Source: Anaerosolibacter sp. (GTDB taxonomy: Bacteria > Bacillota > Clostridia > Peptostreptococcales > Thermotaleaceae). From it: DNA of 64,000 nt. Shown one piece after another: positions 1 through 8,707 of the stretch. Below the pieces are notes generated by a model. The model ran no database searches. It saw nothing but the letters and a program-made list of their open reading frames with translations, and had not been told where the DNA came from. Location of the stretch: the NCBI RefSeq assembly GCF_029240175.1, contig NZ_JARBTM010000007.1:87045-151044 (forward strand), written 5' to 3'. Position 1 is the first letter of the stretch. Every line of letters begins with the position of its first letter. The translations under genes were made by a program, and so were the position numbers.

Positions 1-7
1 ACATCAT
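1..7 (-). CDS. Start of a leftward gene cut by the window edge (partial)
   Basis: Two consecutive in-frame ATG codons (read leftward at 7-5 and 4-2) follow an AGAAGGTG ribosome binding site, with a promoter-like pair further upstream at 47-75. Only the first two codons lie inside the window, so nothing can be said about the product. Confidence 0.35.
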
Positions 8-46
8 AACACCTTCTTTTTCAATTAATAAAGCATCTTACTTAAT

Positions 47-75
47 AGTTTAATTGTAAAAAATAGTAAAGTCAA
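47..75 (-). promoter_or_regulatory. Vegetative-type promoter for the edge gene
   Basis: Read leftward, TTGACT (75-70) and TAAACT (52-47) are separated by exactly 17 bases. This fits a housekeeping sigma-A promoter and lies about 40 bases upstream of the truncated start codon at the window edge. Confidence 0.5.
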
Positions 76-124
76 GGAATAATCTAGAATTCGAGGGGTA
101 ATTATCAAAATAATTAAGAGTCCA

Positions 125-271
125 TTATTTATTACAGTTTTTTAAGCCTATGCTGCAGCCTTTGCAATCGCCACATTTCGGCGGTTCTTTTAATATAGTA
201 TAGCATCTAGGACATCTTTGTAATTGAGAATCTTCAATTTTATTTCCACAGGTTTTACATACTAGACTCAT
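125..271 (-). CDS. Small zinc-ribbon protein, 48 aa
   Basis: A 48-codon frame that is easily missed because of its length. It starts with ATG at 271, 8 bases after an AGGAG ribosome binding site, and ends with TAA at 125. The protein begins MSLVCKTCGNKI, has a second pair CPRC, and ends with CGDCKGC and a final Cys. The spacing CxxC...CxxC is that of a zinc ribbon, and the C-terminal CxxCxxC could hold another metal. Proteins of this size and pattern occur in clostridia, but I do not recognise a named function. It is separated from sfsA by a dispersed repeat, so it is probably transcribed on its own or with the edge gene. Confidence 0.75.
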   Translation of the reverse strand: MSLVCKTCGNKIEDSQLQRCPRCYTILKEPPKCGDCKGCSIGLKNCNK

Positions 272-305
272 GATTTCATCTCCTAATTGAAAATACAATA
301 AAAAT

Positions 306-457
306 GCATCTAACGATGCCTTCGCTAGGGGAACCTAGTTCCCCTTCGACGGCTGCAAAGCAGCCTGAGCACCCCTCTGACTACGGCATGGGAATACTTC
401 CCCTGCACCCCTGATTTTTATTTAATAGGAAAGTAGAACTTTCCTATTAAATAAAAG
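306..457 (+). repeat. Dispersed structured repeat, copy 1
   Basis: A noncoding block of small hairpins: GCATCtaacGATGC, AGGGGAACctaGTTCCCCT, GGCTGCaaaGCAGCC, then a distal stem TTTAATAGGAAAGT/ACTTTCCTATTAAA. Bases 361-451 match 29587-29678 with about five differences over 92 positions. Short inverted ends (AAATGC at 303-308, GCATTT at 457-462) bracket it. It fills the gap between the zinc-ribbon gene and sfsA. The nature of the element (MITE-like, structured RNA or terminator cassette) is not known to me. Confidence 0.75.
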
Positions 458-499
458 CATTTATCAATAGATAATTTGTTTAATGAGATAGATTTTCAA

Positions 500-1225
500 C
501 TACATGGTATCACTATTCTTTTCTTGTGTCAATATTACGGGTATCTCTTTTAAGATCTCAACTTTGTTTTTGGAAACCCTACAAGTATAGGCATAAAACT
601 CCACGCCTGCTTTGGATGCTTCTTCTACCACTGCAGCAAATTGAGGATCCCTTTCCCGATTCGGCGTGAAATATAGGGCATCTTCCCGCTGAATAACAAA
701 TATGACAATTCCCCTCATATTTTCTTTCACCACATTCATTAGCTCAAAAATGTGCTTTCTACCACGCTCAGTGGGGGCATCGGGAAAAGAAGCGGCATGG
801 TCTTCGCGAACATACGTCACACATTTGGCTTCAATAAACGCAAGCTCTTTTTCTCTGTTTAAGAGAAGATCAATACGGCTTTGTCCGTATTTGACTTCCC
901 TTTTGAGAAAATCATAATCTTTTAGGTAGTCTATTTGATGATTTCGAAAAGCAGCTTCTAGGATGACATTCGGTAGCTTTGAGTCAATGGCTACCCAATA
1001 ATTCTCCTTGCGCACCATCAATAAATCAAATTTTGTTTTTCGTTTTTCATCTTGAATTGGTCTCACAATAACGCGAGTTCCCACAATCAGCAGTTCCTTC
1101 ATTCGCCCTGTATTGGGCACATGGGCTTTGTGTATGGTGCCCTCCCATTGTATTTCAGCTAAAAAGCGATTGATTCTTTTTATAAATACAGCTTCATGTA
1201 GTGTGCCTTCTATATGTACTTTCAA
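500..1225 (-). CDS. sfsA: SfsA-family DNA/RNA nuclease-fold protein
   Basis: A 241-residue protein of the SfsA family (sugar fermentation stimulation protein A), full length for the family. The N-terminal third is the OB-like part, including HVPNTGRMKELL. The C-terminal part carries the nuclease-like core SRIDLLL...AFIEAKCVTY, whose D, E and K match the PD-(D/E)xK pattern. The start is TTG at 1225, placed 7 bases after GGAGG; no ATG fits better. The E. coli protein was first linked to maltose metabolism regulation, and its precise biochemical role is unsettled. It lies downstream of the DUF1292 terminator and is probably monocistronic. Confidence 0.93.
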   Translation of the reverse strand: MKVHIEGTLHEAVFIKRINRFLAEIQWEGTIHKAHVPNTGRMKELLIVGTRVIVRPIQDEKRKTKFDLLMVRKENYWVAIDSKLPNVILEAAFRNHQIDYLKDYDFLKREVKYGQSRIDLLLNREKELAFIEAKCVTYVREDHAASFPDAPTERGRKHIFELMNVVKENMRGIVIFVIQREDALYFTPNRERDPQFAAVVEEASKAGVEFYAYTCRVSKNKVEILKEIPVILTQEKNSDTM

Positions 1226-1343
1226 GAATATGCCTCCAATTTCTAATGATTACTATTTATTATACCAAATTCTATAGAAACGAAACCAAGATAAAAAATT
1301 CAAATGGGGGCAGACCTGTGTGTCTGCCCAAGGGAAGATATAT

Positions 1344-1372
1344 AAAAAAGAGAACCCTTATAAAGAATTCTC
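1344..1372 (-). terminator. Intrinsic terminator after the DUF1292 gene
   Basis: Read leftward, a GAGAATTC.../...GGGTTCTC hairpin is followed by TTTTTTATA. It sits 20 bases after the stop of the DUF1292 gene. A second GC-rich hairpin (GGGCAGAC/GTCTGCCC, 1308-1329) lies just beyond it. Confidence 0.8.
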
Positions 1373-1392
1373 ATTTTTATCTTGATACTATT

Positions 1393-1665
1393 CTATTCTT
1401 CTTCCTCTTCATCATACTCTTCGTTTTCTAACAAATCTTCGTAAGCAGCAGCTACGGCATCGAATTCTTCGTCGTTTTCTACACACTCTAATGTATATTT
1501 CCCATCTTCTTCAACCATTTTGAAGATAAATGCCTCTTCATCCTCTGCATCTAATGGCAATAGGATTGCGTACTCAGCCTCATTTACTTCTAATGTCGCG
1601 ATAACTTCAAATTCTGTTTCCTTTCCATGCTCATCAAGGAGCGTTACAATGTTATCATTTTCCAT
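1393..1665 (-). CDS. DUF1292 (YrzB/UPF0473) family protein
   Basis: A 90-residue, strongly acidic protein of the DUF1292/YrzB family, ending in a run of Glu and Asp. The start was chosen at the ATG at 1665, where MENDNIVTLLDEHGKE follows GAGGTG at ideal spacing; the frame extends ten codons further upstream, but with no ribosome binding site. In Firmicutes this gene is a regular neighbour of ruvX and ireB, as it is here. No biochemical function is established for the family. Confidence 0.92.
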   Translation of the reverse strand: MENDNIVTLLDEHGKETEFEVIATLEVNEAEYAILLPLDAEDEEAFIFKMVEEDGKYTLECVENDEEFDAVAAAYEDLLENEEYDEEEEE

Positions 1666-1675
1666 TTTTATCACC

Positions 1676-2095
1676 TCATTTAGTATTATGGCCATCTAGA
1701 TAGCCTTGTAAAATATATGTGGCAGCCACCATATCTATAACTTGCTTTCTCTTTTCACGACGGACGTCGGCACTGATGAGTGTTCTTTCAGCGGCAACCG
1801 TCGTCAGTCTTTCATCCCAAAGAATGATTTCCAGCGTATTGAAACGTTTTTTAAGCCTTTCCACAAATTCCAATACTTTTTCTCCTTGGGGACCAAGAGT
1901 GCCATTCATATTTTTGGGTAGGCCGACAATCATCTTATGGACCTCTTTTTCCTTCACCAATTCCTCTAGCCTTCTTAGGTCTGCTTTTATATTGGTTCTT
2001 CTGATGGTTTCTACCCCTTGTGCAGTCCAACCAAGAGCATCACTTACTGCAATGCCAATTGTTTTATCGCCTACATCTAAACCCATGATTCTCAT
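1676..2095 (-). CDS. ruvX: RuvX/YqgF Holliday-junction resolvase-like nuclease
   Basis: A 139-residue RNase-H-fold protein of the YqgF family, linked to pre-16S rRNA 5' end processing and proposed as a Holliday-junction resolvase. The catalytic acidic residues are visible: [14 protein letters not shown] (Asp7), the central WDERLTT, and [10 protein letters not shown] near the end. The start at 2095 follows GAGGAAG; the frame is open for eight more codons upstream, but those overlap the aldo/keto reductase end without a better signal. It lies 10 bases upstream of the DUF1292 gene, so the two are presumably co-transcribed. Confidence 0.94.
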   Translation of the reverse strand: MRIMGLDVGDKTIGIAVSDALGWTAQGVETIRRTNIKADLRRLEELVKEKEVHKMIVGLPKNMNGTLGPQGEKVLEFVERLKKRFNTLEIILWDERLTTVAAERTLISADVRREKRKQVIDMVAATYILQGYLDGHNTK

Positions 2096-2111
2096 ATATA
2101 CTTCCTCATCT

Positions 2112-3062
2112 CTAAACAATTTTTATGCAGAAGTTTGGACAATAACTGCTGCAATACCCGCATAAAACGCATTGATCTCGTTTCACAGAAATACCTTCTT
2201 CTGTTAACATCAGTGCGCCATGGCGACAATGGTCTATACATTTGCTGCACTTTTCACACCAAAAGTCTATATGTAGTTTTCTTAAATGACTCGAAATACT
2301 GCTTTGTACAGCAGCAGGGACTTCTTTGCCGCTGAAAACCATGATGTTTGCCTGAACTTCTTCCTTCGTTTGCATACCTACAGCAATAGAATCCAGCATA
2401 GGTAAATTTAATACAAATTGAAAACACTCAGCAGATGAATGGATTAAATTTCCACCGCCCAGGGGTTTCATGCCATAAATACCTTTTCCGCTTTCCTTGG
2501 CAATTACTAAGGCTTTCAGCATATCCTCCACTGGCCCATCCTGGATACCAAGACCAGCTTTATTGATGATCGGGTGAATCACATCAATTTCAGGCATTTT
2601 TGATGCAGCCTTTACAGCTTTGATTGTATGGGTCGAGATGCCCACTGCTTTTATTATACCCTGTTCCTTCATTTTTAAGTAGTATTTCAACGCACCATCA
2701 TGGCCTCGCAGGGTATGTTCACTTTCTTGCTCATGAAGCAAAAATATATCGAGGTGATGTAAATCCATAGATGACAACGCCAAATCAACACTTTTTTTTG
2801 CAGTCTCTTCGTCATATGCATAGGATTTTGTAGCGATGATAATGGGGTTATCCTTATAAAGGGTCAGGGCCCTTTTGATATGAGGATAAGTACCGTAGAG
2901 TTCTGCTGTATCGATAAAATTTACTCCTTGCCTGAAAGCTTCGGCAATGATTTCTCCGCCTGCTTCTGGACTAAGATTTGCTTGTAACGGCCCTACCGTT
3001 AGTCCGCCGAAGCACAGTCTTGATACCTTAATACCTGTATTCCCTAAAAATCGATACTCCAT
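2112..3062 (-). CDS. Aldo/keto reductase with C-terminal two-cluster ferredoxin domain
   Basis: A 316-residue fusion. Residues 1 to about 255 form an aldo/keto reductase barrel with the catalytic set: Asp and Tyr in [11 protein letters not shown], Lys in [10 protein letters not shown] and His in LLHE. The C-terminal 50 residues carry two CX2CX2CX3C motifs ([11 protein letters not shown] and [11 protein letters not shown]), expected to bind two [4Fe-4S] clusters. Such fusions are common in anaerobes and may couple the substrate to ferredoxin; the substrate is unknown. The start is 3 bases after the upstream membrane protein's stop. No strong ribosome binding site is seen, suggesting translational coupling. 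Confidence 0.9.
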   Translation of the reverse strand: MEYRFLGNTGIKVSRLCFGGLTVGPLQANLSPEAGGEIIAEAFRQGVNFIDTAELYGTYPHIKRALTLYKDNPIIIATKSYAYDEETAKKSVDLALSSMDLHHLDIFLLHEQESEHTLRGHDGALKYYLKMKEQGIIKAVGISTHTIKAVKAASKMPEIDVIHPIINKAGLGIQDGPVEDMLKALVIAKESGKGIYGMKPLGGGNLIHSSAECFQFVLNLPMLDSIAVGMQTKEEVQANIMVFSGKEVPAAVQSSISSHLRKLHIDFWCEKCSKCIDHCRHGALMLTEEGISVKRDQCVLCGYCSSYCPNFCIKIV

Positions 3063-3065
3063 AGG

Positions 3066-5228
3066 CTATGGTCTCTGTTGTTCTTTGGGAATATAGAATG
3101 CCAAATACAGCATACTCATCACCAAGAATATGATCCCAGTGGCTGATGCCACAATCCCAGAATCATTTACTAAGAATCCTACGATACAGGCGACTACAAT
3201 CCCAGACCAACCCAACGCTAAGTTAGGATACAGGGATGTAAGCTTATATAATGTACCTACTGGTCTATAGATTAAGATTGCTATGATGAGGATAGCACTT
3301 AACAAAACCTTACTCCATATTGTAACACCAACAAGCTTTAAATTCATAGCTATTTTTCTCTTTATAATGAGAAATATAATGCCAGGTCCCTCAGTAACAA
3401 TTTGTTGAATTGCCCCAGCAAGGTGGGATTTACTTCCTAGCAGATAGATGTCAATAAAAGCCATAAATGCTACTGCCGCCACAATTGCTGTCCCGATAAA
3501 GAAAAGCTGCTTGATGCCAATACGAACCTTAAATAACCTTAAGGATACAAATAGAAATGCTGCTACAGCGGTCATGGTTCCACCCACATTGGCACCAAAT
3601 CCCGGGTAACCAATGATGACAATGGTAACGAAAAAGATCGCTAAACACCAGACTTTATTTACTTTGAAGCGGTCAAGGAGGGAAGTTGCAAAAACCAAGG
3701 TTGCTCCTATGAGTACGCCCATGTATTCATTTCCAATTCCATAGTATCTTGCCCCAATGATTGGGTCATAACCGAGCAAAGAACTTTTAATCAGCGTGCC
3801 GTTTGTAGAGATGTCAATCAGCAGCCCTATGGTTGTAATAAGTGAAAGTAGCAATATGCTGTCAATAGTTTCTTTTCGTATACTTTTGGTTGCATATGTG
3901 ATGATCGTAGTGATGCCTATAAGCAGAATGAATGTCATCGCTAAATTGGTGCGCACAAAGACTGGTAAAATCAGCAATACAAAAGGCGCAGTCATTGTAC
4001 TTAGTAAAACATTTTTAAACCGATTTACCCATTTTGAATTTAATCGATCTTTAATTAAAATGATGATTAGGGCCAATATAGATACAATAATTTCAAAGAT
4101 GGCAAAAGTTGACAATACAGGATATCTAAAATTTGAAGTTGCAACTGTCTTCGTATTCAAATCTTGGATGTAGGTATAATTGTCAGTTTTAGGGATAACA
4201 CGCAAGGTTCTGCCTGTCATTTCATCAGAAGATGTTTCCAAATAGTCCAATACAGAAGGACCAATATCCACGTTACCAACAATACCTTCTCTTCTAGTCG
4301 TATCAGATGTCATAACACCTTGACTGATCCCTGAACCATAGACAATGATTGGGGTTAGAGTATTTCCGCTTTTAATATTTTCGGCTGAAGGATAGGGTGT
4401 TACCAGTATAACTCTCGTGTTCTCAAGATCGATATCCGCTAAAATTGTATTTATAAATCGGCTCATGTCTTGAAGTACAGTATGCTTATGTAACAAGTAT
4501 CGTTCCTCAGTCATATGATTCTTGTATCTTTCTAAACGACTAATGTCCTCAAGATCCACTGTAACAAAATCTGCATGACTCCAAACAGCATGTATGGTTT
4601 CTCTATATTTATCATAATTTGATTTGATACCAAAGGGATACGTTGGGTCCACTAGGTTTAACCCTGGATCTACGGAACCATAATCTACAAATCCCATTTC
4701 ATCCATTGCGATCAGCGGAGCTAATCGAACACGATTTTCGCTTGTATCTCCGTTGCCAATAGCAGCAGTTTTTAAGCCTGCCAGATGTAACGCTTTGCCA
4801 AGGGCTCCAGGAGCAGCACCATAATCGCCTAGCTCATTAAGGGCGATCAATTTAGGCATTTCAAGATTGATAATTCCCTGATTAGCTTCTATGGGTCCCA
4901 AACGTCTATGATAGATTTGGACATTTTCATTGTTAATATCCTCAAAAGCCGCAGCCTCTAACGAAGCTTCTGCTCTCACACCTGTACCAATGGTCATATA
5001 AGCTTTGATGCTATTTGCCCGTGTGGAGGTTCGATTGTTCATTAACGCAATAGCGCCGTCATCTACCATATCCTTCACAGAATCCATGCTATATAGATCC
5101 TCAAAACTTACTTCATTGATGGTGATAAGGAGAACCTTCTTGTTCTCTGTTCCATAAGCAAATTCTGAAGAAAAAAAGGCAAGTAAAACTAGACCTATCA
5201 AAAGTATTTTTAAAAACGATTTGTTCAA
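3066..5228 (-). CDS. Membrane protein with degenerate alkaline-phosphatase-like domain
   Basis: About 720 residues: an N-terminal signal or anchor segment (residues 5-22), an extracellular domain of roughly 340 residues, then about ten membrane segments. The outer domain resembles the alkaline-phosphatase superfamily (KVLLITINEVSF at the start, IGNGDTSENR in the middle, SGISQGV and DIGPSVLDYL at the end). The usual metal ligands look lost: the opening Asp is replaced in TINEV, and the late Asp-His is replaced by TPYPS. A TTG start at 5228 sits 8 bases after AGGTGG; the upstream GTG at 5240 lies inside that ribosome binding site. Function is unknown; it may be a binding rather than catalytic module. 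It is coupled to ireB upstream. Confidence 0.8.
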   Translation of the reverse strand: MNKSFLKILLIGLVLLAFFSSEFAYGTENKKVLLITINEVSFEDLYSMDSVKDMVDDGAIALMNNRTSTRANSIKAYMTIGTGVRAEASLEAAAFEDINNENVQIYHRRLGPIEANQGIINLEMPKLIALNELGDYGAAPGALGKALHLAGLKTAAIGNGDTSENRVRLAPLIAMDEMGFVDYGSVDPGLNLVDPTYPFGIKSNYDKYRETIHAVWSHADFVTVDLEDISRLERYKNHMTEERYLLHKHTVLQDMSRFINTILADIDLENTRVILVTPYPSAENIKSGNTLTPIIVYGSGISQGVMTSDTTRREGIVGNVDIGPSVLDYLETSSDEMTGRTLRVIPKTDNYTYIQDLNTKTVATSNFRYPVLSTFAIFEIIVSILALIIILIKDRLNSKWVNRFKNVLLSTMTAPFVLLILPVFVRTNLAMTFILLIGITTIITYATKSIRKETIDSILLLSLITTIGLLIDISTNGTLIKSSLLGYDPIIGARYYGIGNEYMGVLIGATLVFATSLLDRFKVNKVWCLAIFFVTIVIIGYPGFGANVGGTMTAVAAFLFVSLRLFKVRIGIKQLFFIGTAIVAAVAFMAFIDIYLLGSKSHLAGAIQQIVTEGPGIIFLIIKRKIAMNLKLVGVTIWSKVLLSAILIIAILIYRPVGTLYKLTSLYPNLALGWSGIVVACIVGFLVNDSGIVASATGIIFLVMSMLYLAFYIPKEQQRP

Positions 5229-5240
5229 AACGAATTCCAC

Positions 5241-5498
5241 CTACTTGTTTTCTAGATATTTTTTAATTAATTCTTCTAAGAGTTCATCTCTTTCAAGCTG
5301 ACGAATAAGGCTTCTTGCATTATTGTGACTCGTAATGTAGGTAGGATCTCCTGACAAGATATACCCTACTAATTGATTGATAGGATTATAACCTTTTTCT
5401 TTAAGTGCCTTATATACATTAACCAATATTTCCTCTGCTTCGTTCACTTTTTCTTTATCCACATTAAATTTCATTGTAAAGTTAAACTTCTCACCCAT
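5241..5498 (-). CDS. ireB: IreB family regulatory phosphoprotein
   Basis: An 85-residue member of UPF0297/IreB, full length. In Enterococcus faecalis IreB is a small phosphoprotein acted on by the Ser/Thr kinase IreK and phosphatase IreP in cephalosporin resistance. The conserved stretch [17 protein letters not shown] is intact. A good AAAGGAG ribosome binding site precedes the ATG. As in many Firmicutes, it lies between alaS and ruvX, although here two extra genes separate it from ruvX. Confidence 0.95.
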   Translation of the reverse strand: MGEKFNFTMKFNVDKEKVNEAEEILVNVYKALKEKGYNPINQLVGYILSGDPTYITSHNNARSLIRQLERDELLEELIKKYLENK

Positions 5499-5629
5499 GA
5501 TATAAACCGCTCCTTTCCTATCTATTAGTATATTTCATTTATTCTCTACAATTATACATAATCCTTTAATTATTTGAAAGCTTCTTTCCAAGATTCCTGT
5601 GTTAAACCTATGGATAATCGCGGAATGAA

Positions 5630-5659
5630 TAGACGAAGGATAGATCTATCCTCCGTCTA
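5630..5659 (-). terminator. Hairpin after alaS
   Basis: A 30-base near-perfect palindrome (TAGACGGAGGATAGA / TCTATCCTTCGTCTA, leftward) lies 12 bases past the alaS stop. The following T content is weak (TTCATTCC), so it may be a terminator or an mRNA 3' stabiliser. Confidence 0.6.
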
Positions 5660-5671
5660 TAAGTAGTCTGA

Positions 5672-8311
5672 CTATTTTACTTGTCTCTCAACCAGAACAG
5701 CTACTTCTTTTAAAGCTTCATCAATCTTGGATACATCCTTGGCACCAGCTTGAGCCATATTTGGTCTTCCACCGCCGCCACCGCCGGCAATTTTAGCAAT
5801 TTCTTTAATAATATTTCCTGCGTGTACACCTTGGTCAACCACATCTTGGGTAGCCATGGCAAGGAAATTTACCTTGTCATTAAAGTCTGTTCCAAGTACG
5901 ACAAGACCAGAACCCAACTTATCTCGGAGATGATCCCCTAAATTTCGTAAACTGTCCATATCTAGGCCTGCCAGCTTATGGACAACCACGTTAATTCCTT
6001 TGATTTGGTTTACATTGGATAAAATCTCGTCAACGGAACCTGTAGCCATTTTATTTTTTAATGTCTCTGCTTCTTTTTGTACACTTTTTAAATCATTTAT
6101 TAGATTTTCTACCCTTGTTACGACCTCCTTTGGGGTTGTCTTAAGCAGAATAGATACCTCTTTCAGTTTAGCTTCTTTTTCTTTAATATATTGATAAGCT
6201 TTTAATCCTGTTACCGCTTCAATTCTACGTATACCTGCTGCTACACCGCTTTCACTGATGATTTTAAACAAACCTATCTGACTGACACTTTGAACATGGG
6301 TGCCACCGCAAAGCTCCATGCTATAATCACCAATAGAAACTACCCGTACATGGTCACCGTATTTTTCACCAAACAATGCCGTTGCACCCTTCTTCTTCGC
6401 TTCTTCAATGGCCATTTCAGATGCATCTACCTGTAGAGATTCGAGTATTTTCATATTCACAATTTCTTCTACCCTTTCAACTTCTTCATCGGATAAAGGT
6501 TGGAAATGTGAGAAGTCAAATCTCAATCGTTCCGAGGTAACCATAGAGCCAGCTTGTTCAACATGCTGACCCAAAATACTTTTCAATGCTTTATGAAGCA
6601 AATGGGTAGCTGTATGATTTCTTGCAGTGCTAATCCTTGTTTCTCGGTCAACTTCTGTATGGATCATGACACCTGTTCCGATTTTTCCATCGATGATTTC
6701 ACAGATGTGAAGGATACGATCATTATGCCCTTTTTTCACGTCAATGACTCTTGCTTTACAGGCTTCGTTCCATAGAACACCTTTGTCACCAGTCTGACCG
6801 CCACCCTCGGGATAAAACGGTGTCTTATCAAGAATAATCGTAACCTGATCGCCTATGTTGGCTTCATGAACGATTTCACTCCCCTTCACCATGGCCAGGA
6901 CTGTAGCAGGAAGGGTTAGGGTATCGTATCCATTAAAACTTGATTTAATCTGCTGATCGAGTTGACTAAATACATCCTCTTTCCAGCCTTCACCTTCCAT
7001 ATCCTGACGAGCAGATCGGGCTCTTTCCCGCTGTTTCTCCATTTCTGCTTTAAATGAGTTTTCATCGACAGCCATTCTTTCTTCTTCAAGTATTTCTTTT
7101 GTTAGTTCTAATGGGAAGCCATATGTATCATATAGTCTAAAAGCCTGCTCGCCGGATAATACTGTATGCCCACCCAACTTTAACTCTTCAATATAATTCT
7201 TCAATATCTCACTGCCCTGATCGATCGTTTCATGGAATCGTTCCTCTTCAATGCCTATCACTTTATTGATATATTCACTTTTTTCCCTTAATTCAGGGTA
7301 TCCATCTCCAGACACCTTTATCACACGTTCAACAAGAATATTTAAGAAATTATTCTTGATGCCTAGAAGCTTTCCGTGTCTCGCAGCTCTCCTTAAAAGT
7401 CGTCTCAAAACATAACCCCTGCCTTCATTGCTAGGCATGATACCGTCGCTGACCATAAAGGTTACTGAACGAATGTGATCTGTGATAATTCGTATGGAGA
7501 TATCTTTCTTCGGATCAACGCCATAGCTTTGTCCTGAAATTTCAACCACACCATCTAAAATATATCGAATTGTATCTACTTCGAAAATAGAATCCACATC
7601 TTGCATGATACATGCCACACGCTCAAGGCCCATTCCCGTATCTATATTAGGTTTTGGCAGTGGATTATAATTGCCTTGCTCATCCTTGTCATATTGGGTA
7701 AATACGTGATTCCAAAATTCTACGTATCTGTCACAATCACAGCCCGGCTTGCAATGGGATGAATCACAACCGTATTTCTCGCCACGATCGAAATAAATCT
7801 CTGAGCAAGGTCCACAAGGTCCTAATCCTATTTCCCAGAAATTATCTGCTTTGCCTAGCCTTACGATCCGTTCTTCGGGTACACCAATGGTTTTATTCCA
7901 GATTTCGTAAGCTTCATCATCATTTTCATATACCGATACCCATAACCTTTCAATAGGCATCTTTAGCCAGTCTGTAACAAATTCCCAACCCCACTTGATA
8001 GATTCATTCTTAAAATAATCACCAAATGAGAAGTTACCCAGCATTTCGAAAAATGTTCCATGACGTGCAGTTTTTCCTACATTTTCGATATCTCCTGTAC
8101 GAATACATTTTTGGCATGTGACCATTCTCTTGTGTGGTGGTGTATCTACACCCATGAAGTAGGGCTTTAGGGGTGCCATACCTGAATTGATTAACAAAAG
8201 GCTTTTATCATTTTGCGGAACTAAAGGGAAGCTCGATCTTACCAAGTGGTCTTTGCCTTCGAAGAAGCTCAAAAATTTACTTCTTACTTCATTTAAACTC
8301 ATTTTATCCAT
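5672..8311 (-). CDS. alaS: Alanyl-tRNA synthetase
   Basis: A full-length AlaRS of 879 residues. The N-terminal class II aminoacylation domain is followed by the tRNA-recognition region, the editing domain with HTATHLLH and CGGTHV zinc-site motifs, and the C-Ala domain ending with the glycine-rich GGGGGGRPNMAQAG. The start was set at the ATG at 8311 (MDKMSLNEV), which follows GGAGG at 9 bases; nine upstream in-frame codons lack a ribosome binding site. Expression is controlled by the T-box leader upstream. Confidence 0.97.
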   Translation of the reverse strand: MDKMSLNEVRSKFLSFFEGKDHLVRSSFPLVPQNDKSLLLINSGMAPLKPYFMGVDTPPHKRMVTCQKCIRTGDIENVGKTARHGTFFEMLGNFSFGDYFKNESIKWGWEFVTDWLKMPIERLWVSVYENDDEAYEIWNKTIGVPEERIVRLGKADNFWEIGLGPCGPCSEIYFDRGEKYGCDSSHCKPGCDCDRYVEFWNHVFTQYDKDEQGNYNPLPKPNIDTGMGLERVACIMQDVDSIFEVDTIRYILDGVVEISGQSYGVDPKKDISIRIITDHIRSVTFMVSDGIMPSNEGRGYVLRRLLRRAARHGKLLGIKNNFLNILVERVIKVSGDGYPELREKSEYINKVIGIEEERFHETIDQGSEILKNYIEELKLGGHTVLSGEQAFRLYDTYGFPLELTKEILEEERMAVDENSFKAEMEKQRERARSARQDMEGEGWKEDVFSQLDQQIKSSFNGYDTLTLPATVLAMVKGSEIVHEANIGDQVTIILDKTPFYPEGGGQTGDKGVLWNEACKARVIDVKKGHNDRILHICEIIDGKIGTGVMIHTEVDRETRISTARNHTATHLLHKALKSILGQHVEQAGSMVTSERLRFDFSHFQPLSDEEVERVEEIVNMKILESLQVDASEMAIEEAKKKGATALFGEKYGDHVRVVSIGDYSMELCGGTHVQSVSQIGLFKIISESGVAAGIRRIEAVTGLKAYQYIKEKEAKLKEVSILLKTTPKEVVTRVENLINDLKSVQKEAETLKNKMATGSVDEILSNVNQIKGINVVVHKLAGLDMDSLRNLGDHLRDKLGSGLVVLGTDFNDKVNFLAMATQDVVDQGVHAGNIIKEIAKIAGGGGGGRPNMAQAGAKDVSKIDEALKEVAVLVERQVK

Positions 8312-8371
8312 CGTATCATCCTCCAATTTTTTGATCATATTAAAAAGTTGTTAATTTTTAACAAAATAATT

Positions 8372-8640
8372 ACAAAAAAATACACTCTCATTCCTACATA
8401 AATATAGGGACGAGAGTATGCTCGCGGTACCACCCTACTTACCAAGTCATTGGTCACTCTTTCAGTAAAATACCATGCAATCTAACGGTTGCAATCCGCT
8501 GGACGCTACTTAAGTTCGAGCCCAGTACTCCGAAGCTGCTTCTATAGACCATTATCAGAGATCTCCCAGCCATGGATCCCCTCTCTGAGGATAAAATATC
8601 TATATACTCCTCTTCATCATCGTATTTTTCATATTCACTA
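8372..8640 (-). ncRNA. T-box leader of alaS
   Basis: Read leftward, the 5' leader of alaS holds the conserved T-box AGGGTGGTACCGCG (8436-8423). It is followed directly by a terminator (8418-8372) in which ACTCTCGTCCC...AGGAATGAGAGT is trailed by TATTTTTTT. This is the classic antiterminator/terminator switch responding to uncharged tRNA. GCA and GCT triplets, both Ala codons, lie in the stem I region (GAAGCAGCTTC), consistent with tRNA-Ala. I did not resolve the specifier loop itself. Confidence 0.93.
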
Positions 8641-8646
8641 TAGAAA

Positions 8647-8675
8647 ATTATATAAAAATTAGTTTTATCTGTCAA
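8647..8675 (-). promoter_or_regulatory. Consensus promoter for T-box/alaS
   Basis: Read leftward, TTGACA (8675-8670) and TATAAT (8652-8647) are separated by 17 bases, a perfect sigma-A consensus. The predicted transcript start is near 8640, giving a leader of about 330 bases before alaS. Confidence 0.85.
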
Positions 8676-8707
8676 TCATCATGTTTCTTTTTTCAGGAGA
8701 TTCTGTA

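Noticed and set aside
301..475. The repeat as an rRNA or tRNA fragment
   Set aside because: It has no cloverleaf, no TTCGANNCC box and no recognisable rRNA helix; its stems are short and simple.
1719..2165. A 148-codon rightward frame opposite ruvX
   Set aside because: Antisense shadow of ruvX and the aldo/keto reductase end; no ribosome binding site or family match.
8454..8675. A 73-codon leftward frame upstream of alaS
   Set aside because: It lies wholly inside the T-box leader, overlaps the -10/-35 region, and its sequence follows RNA structure rather than a protein.
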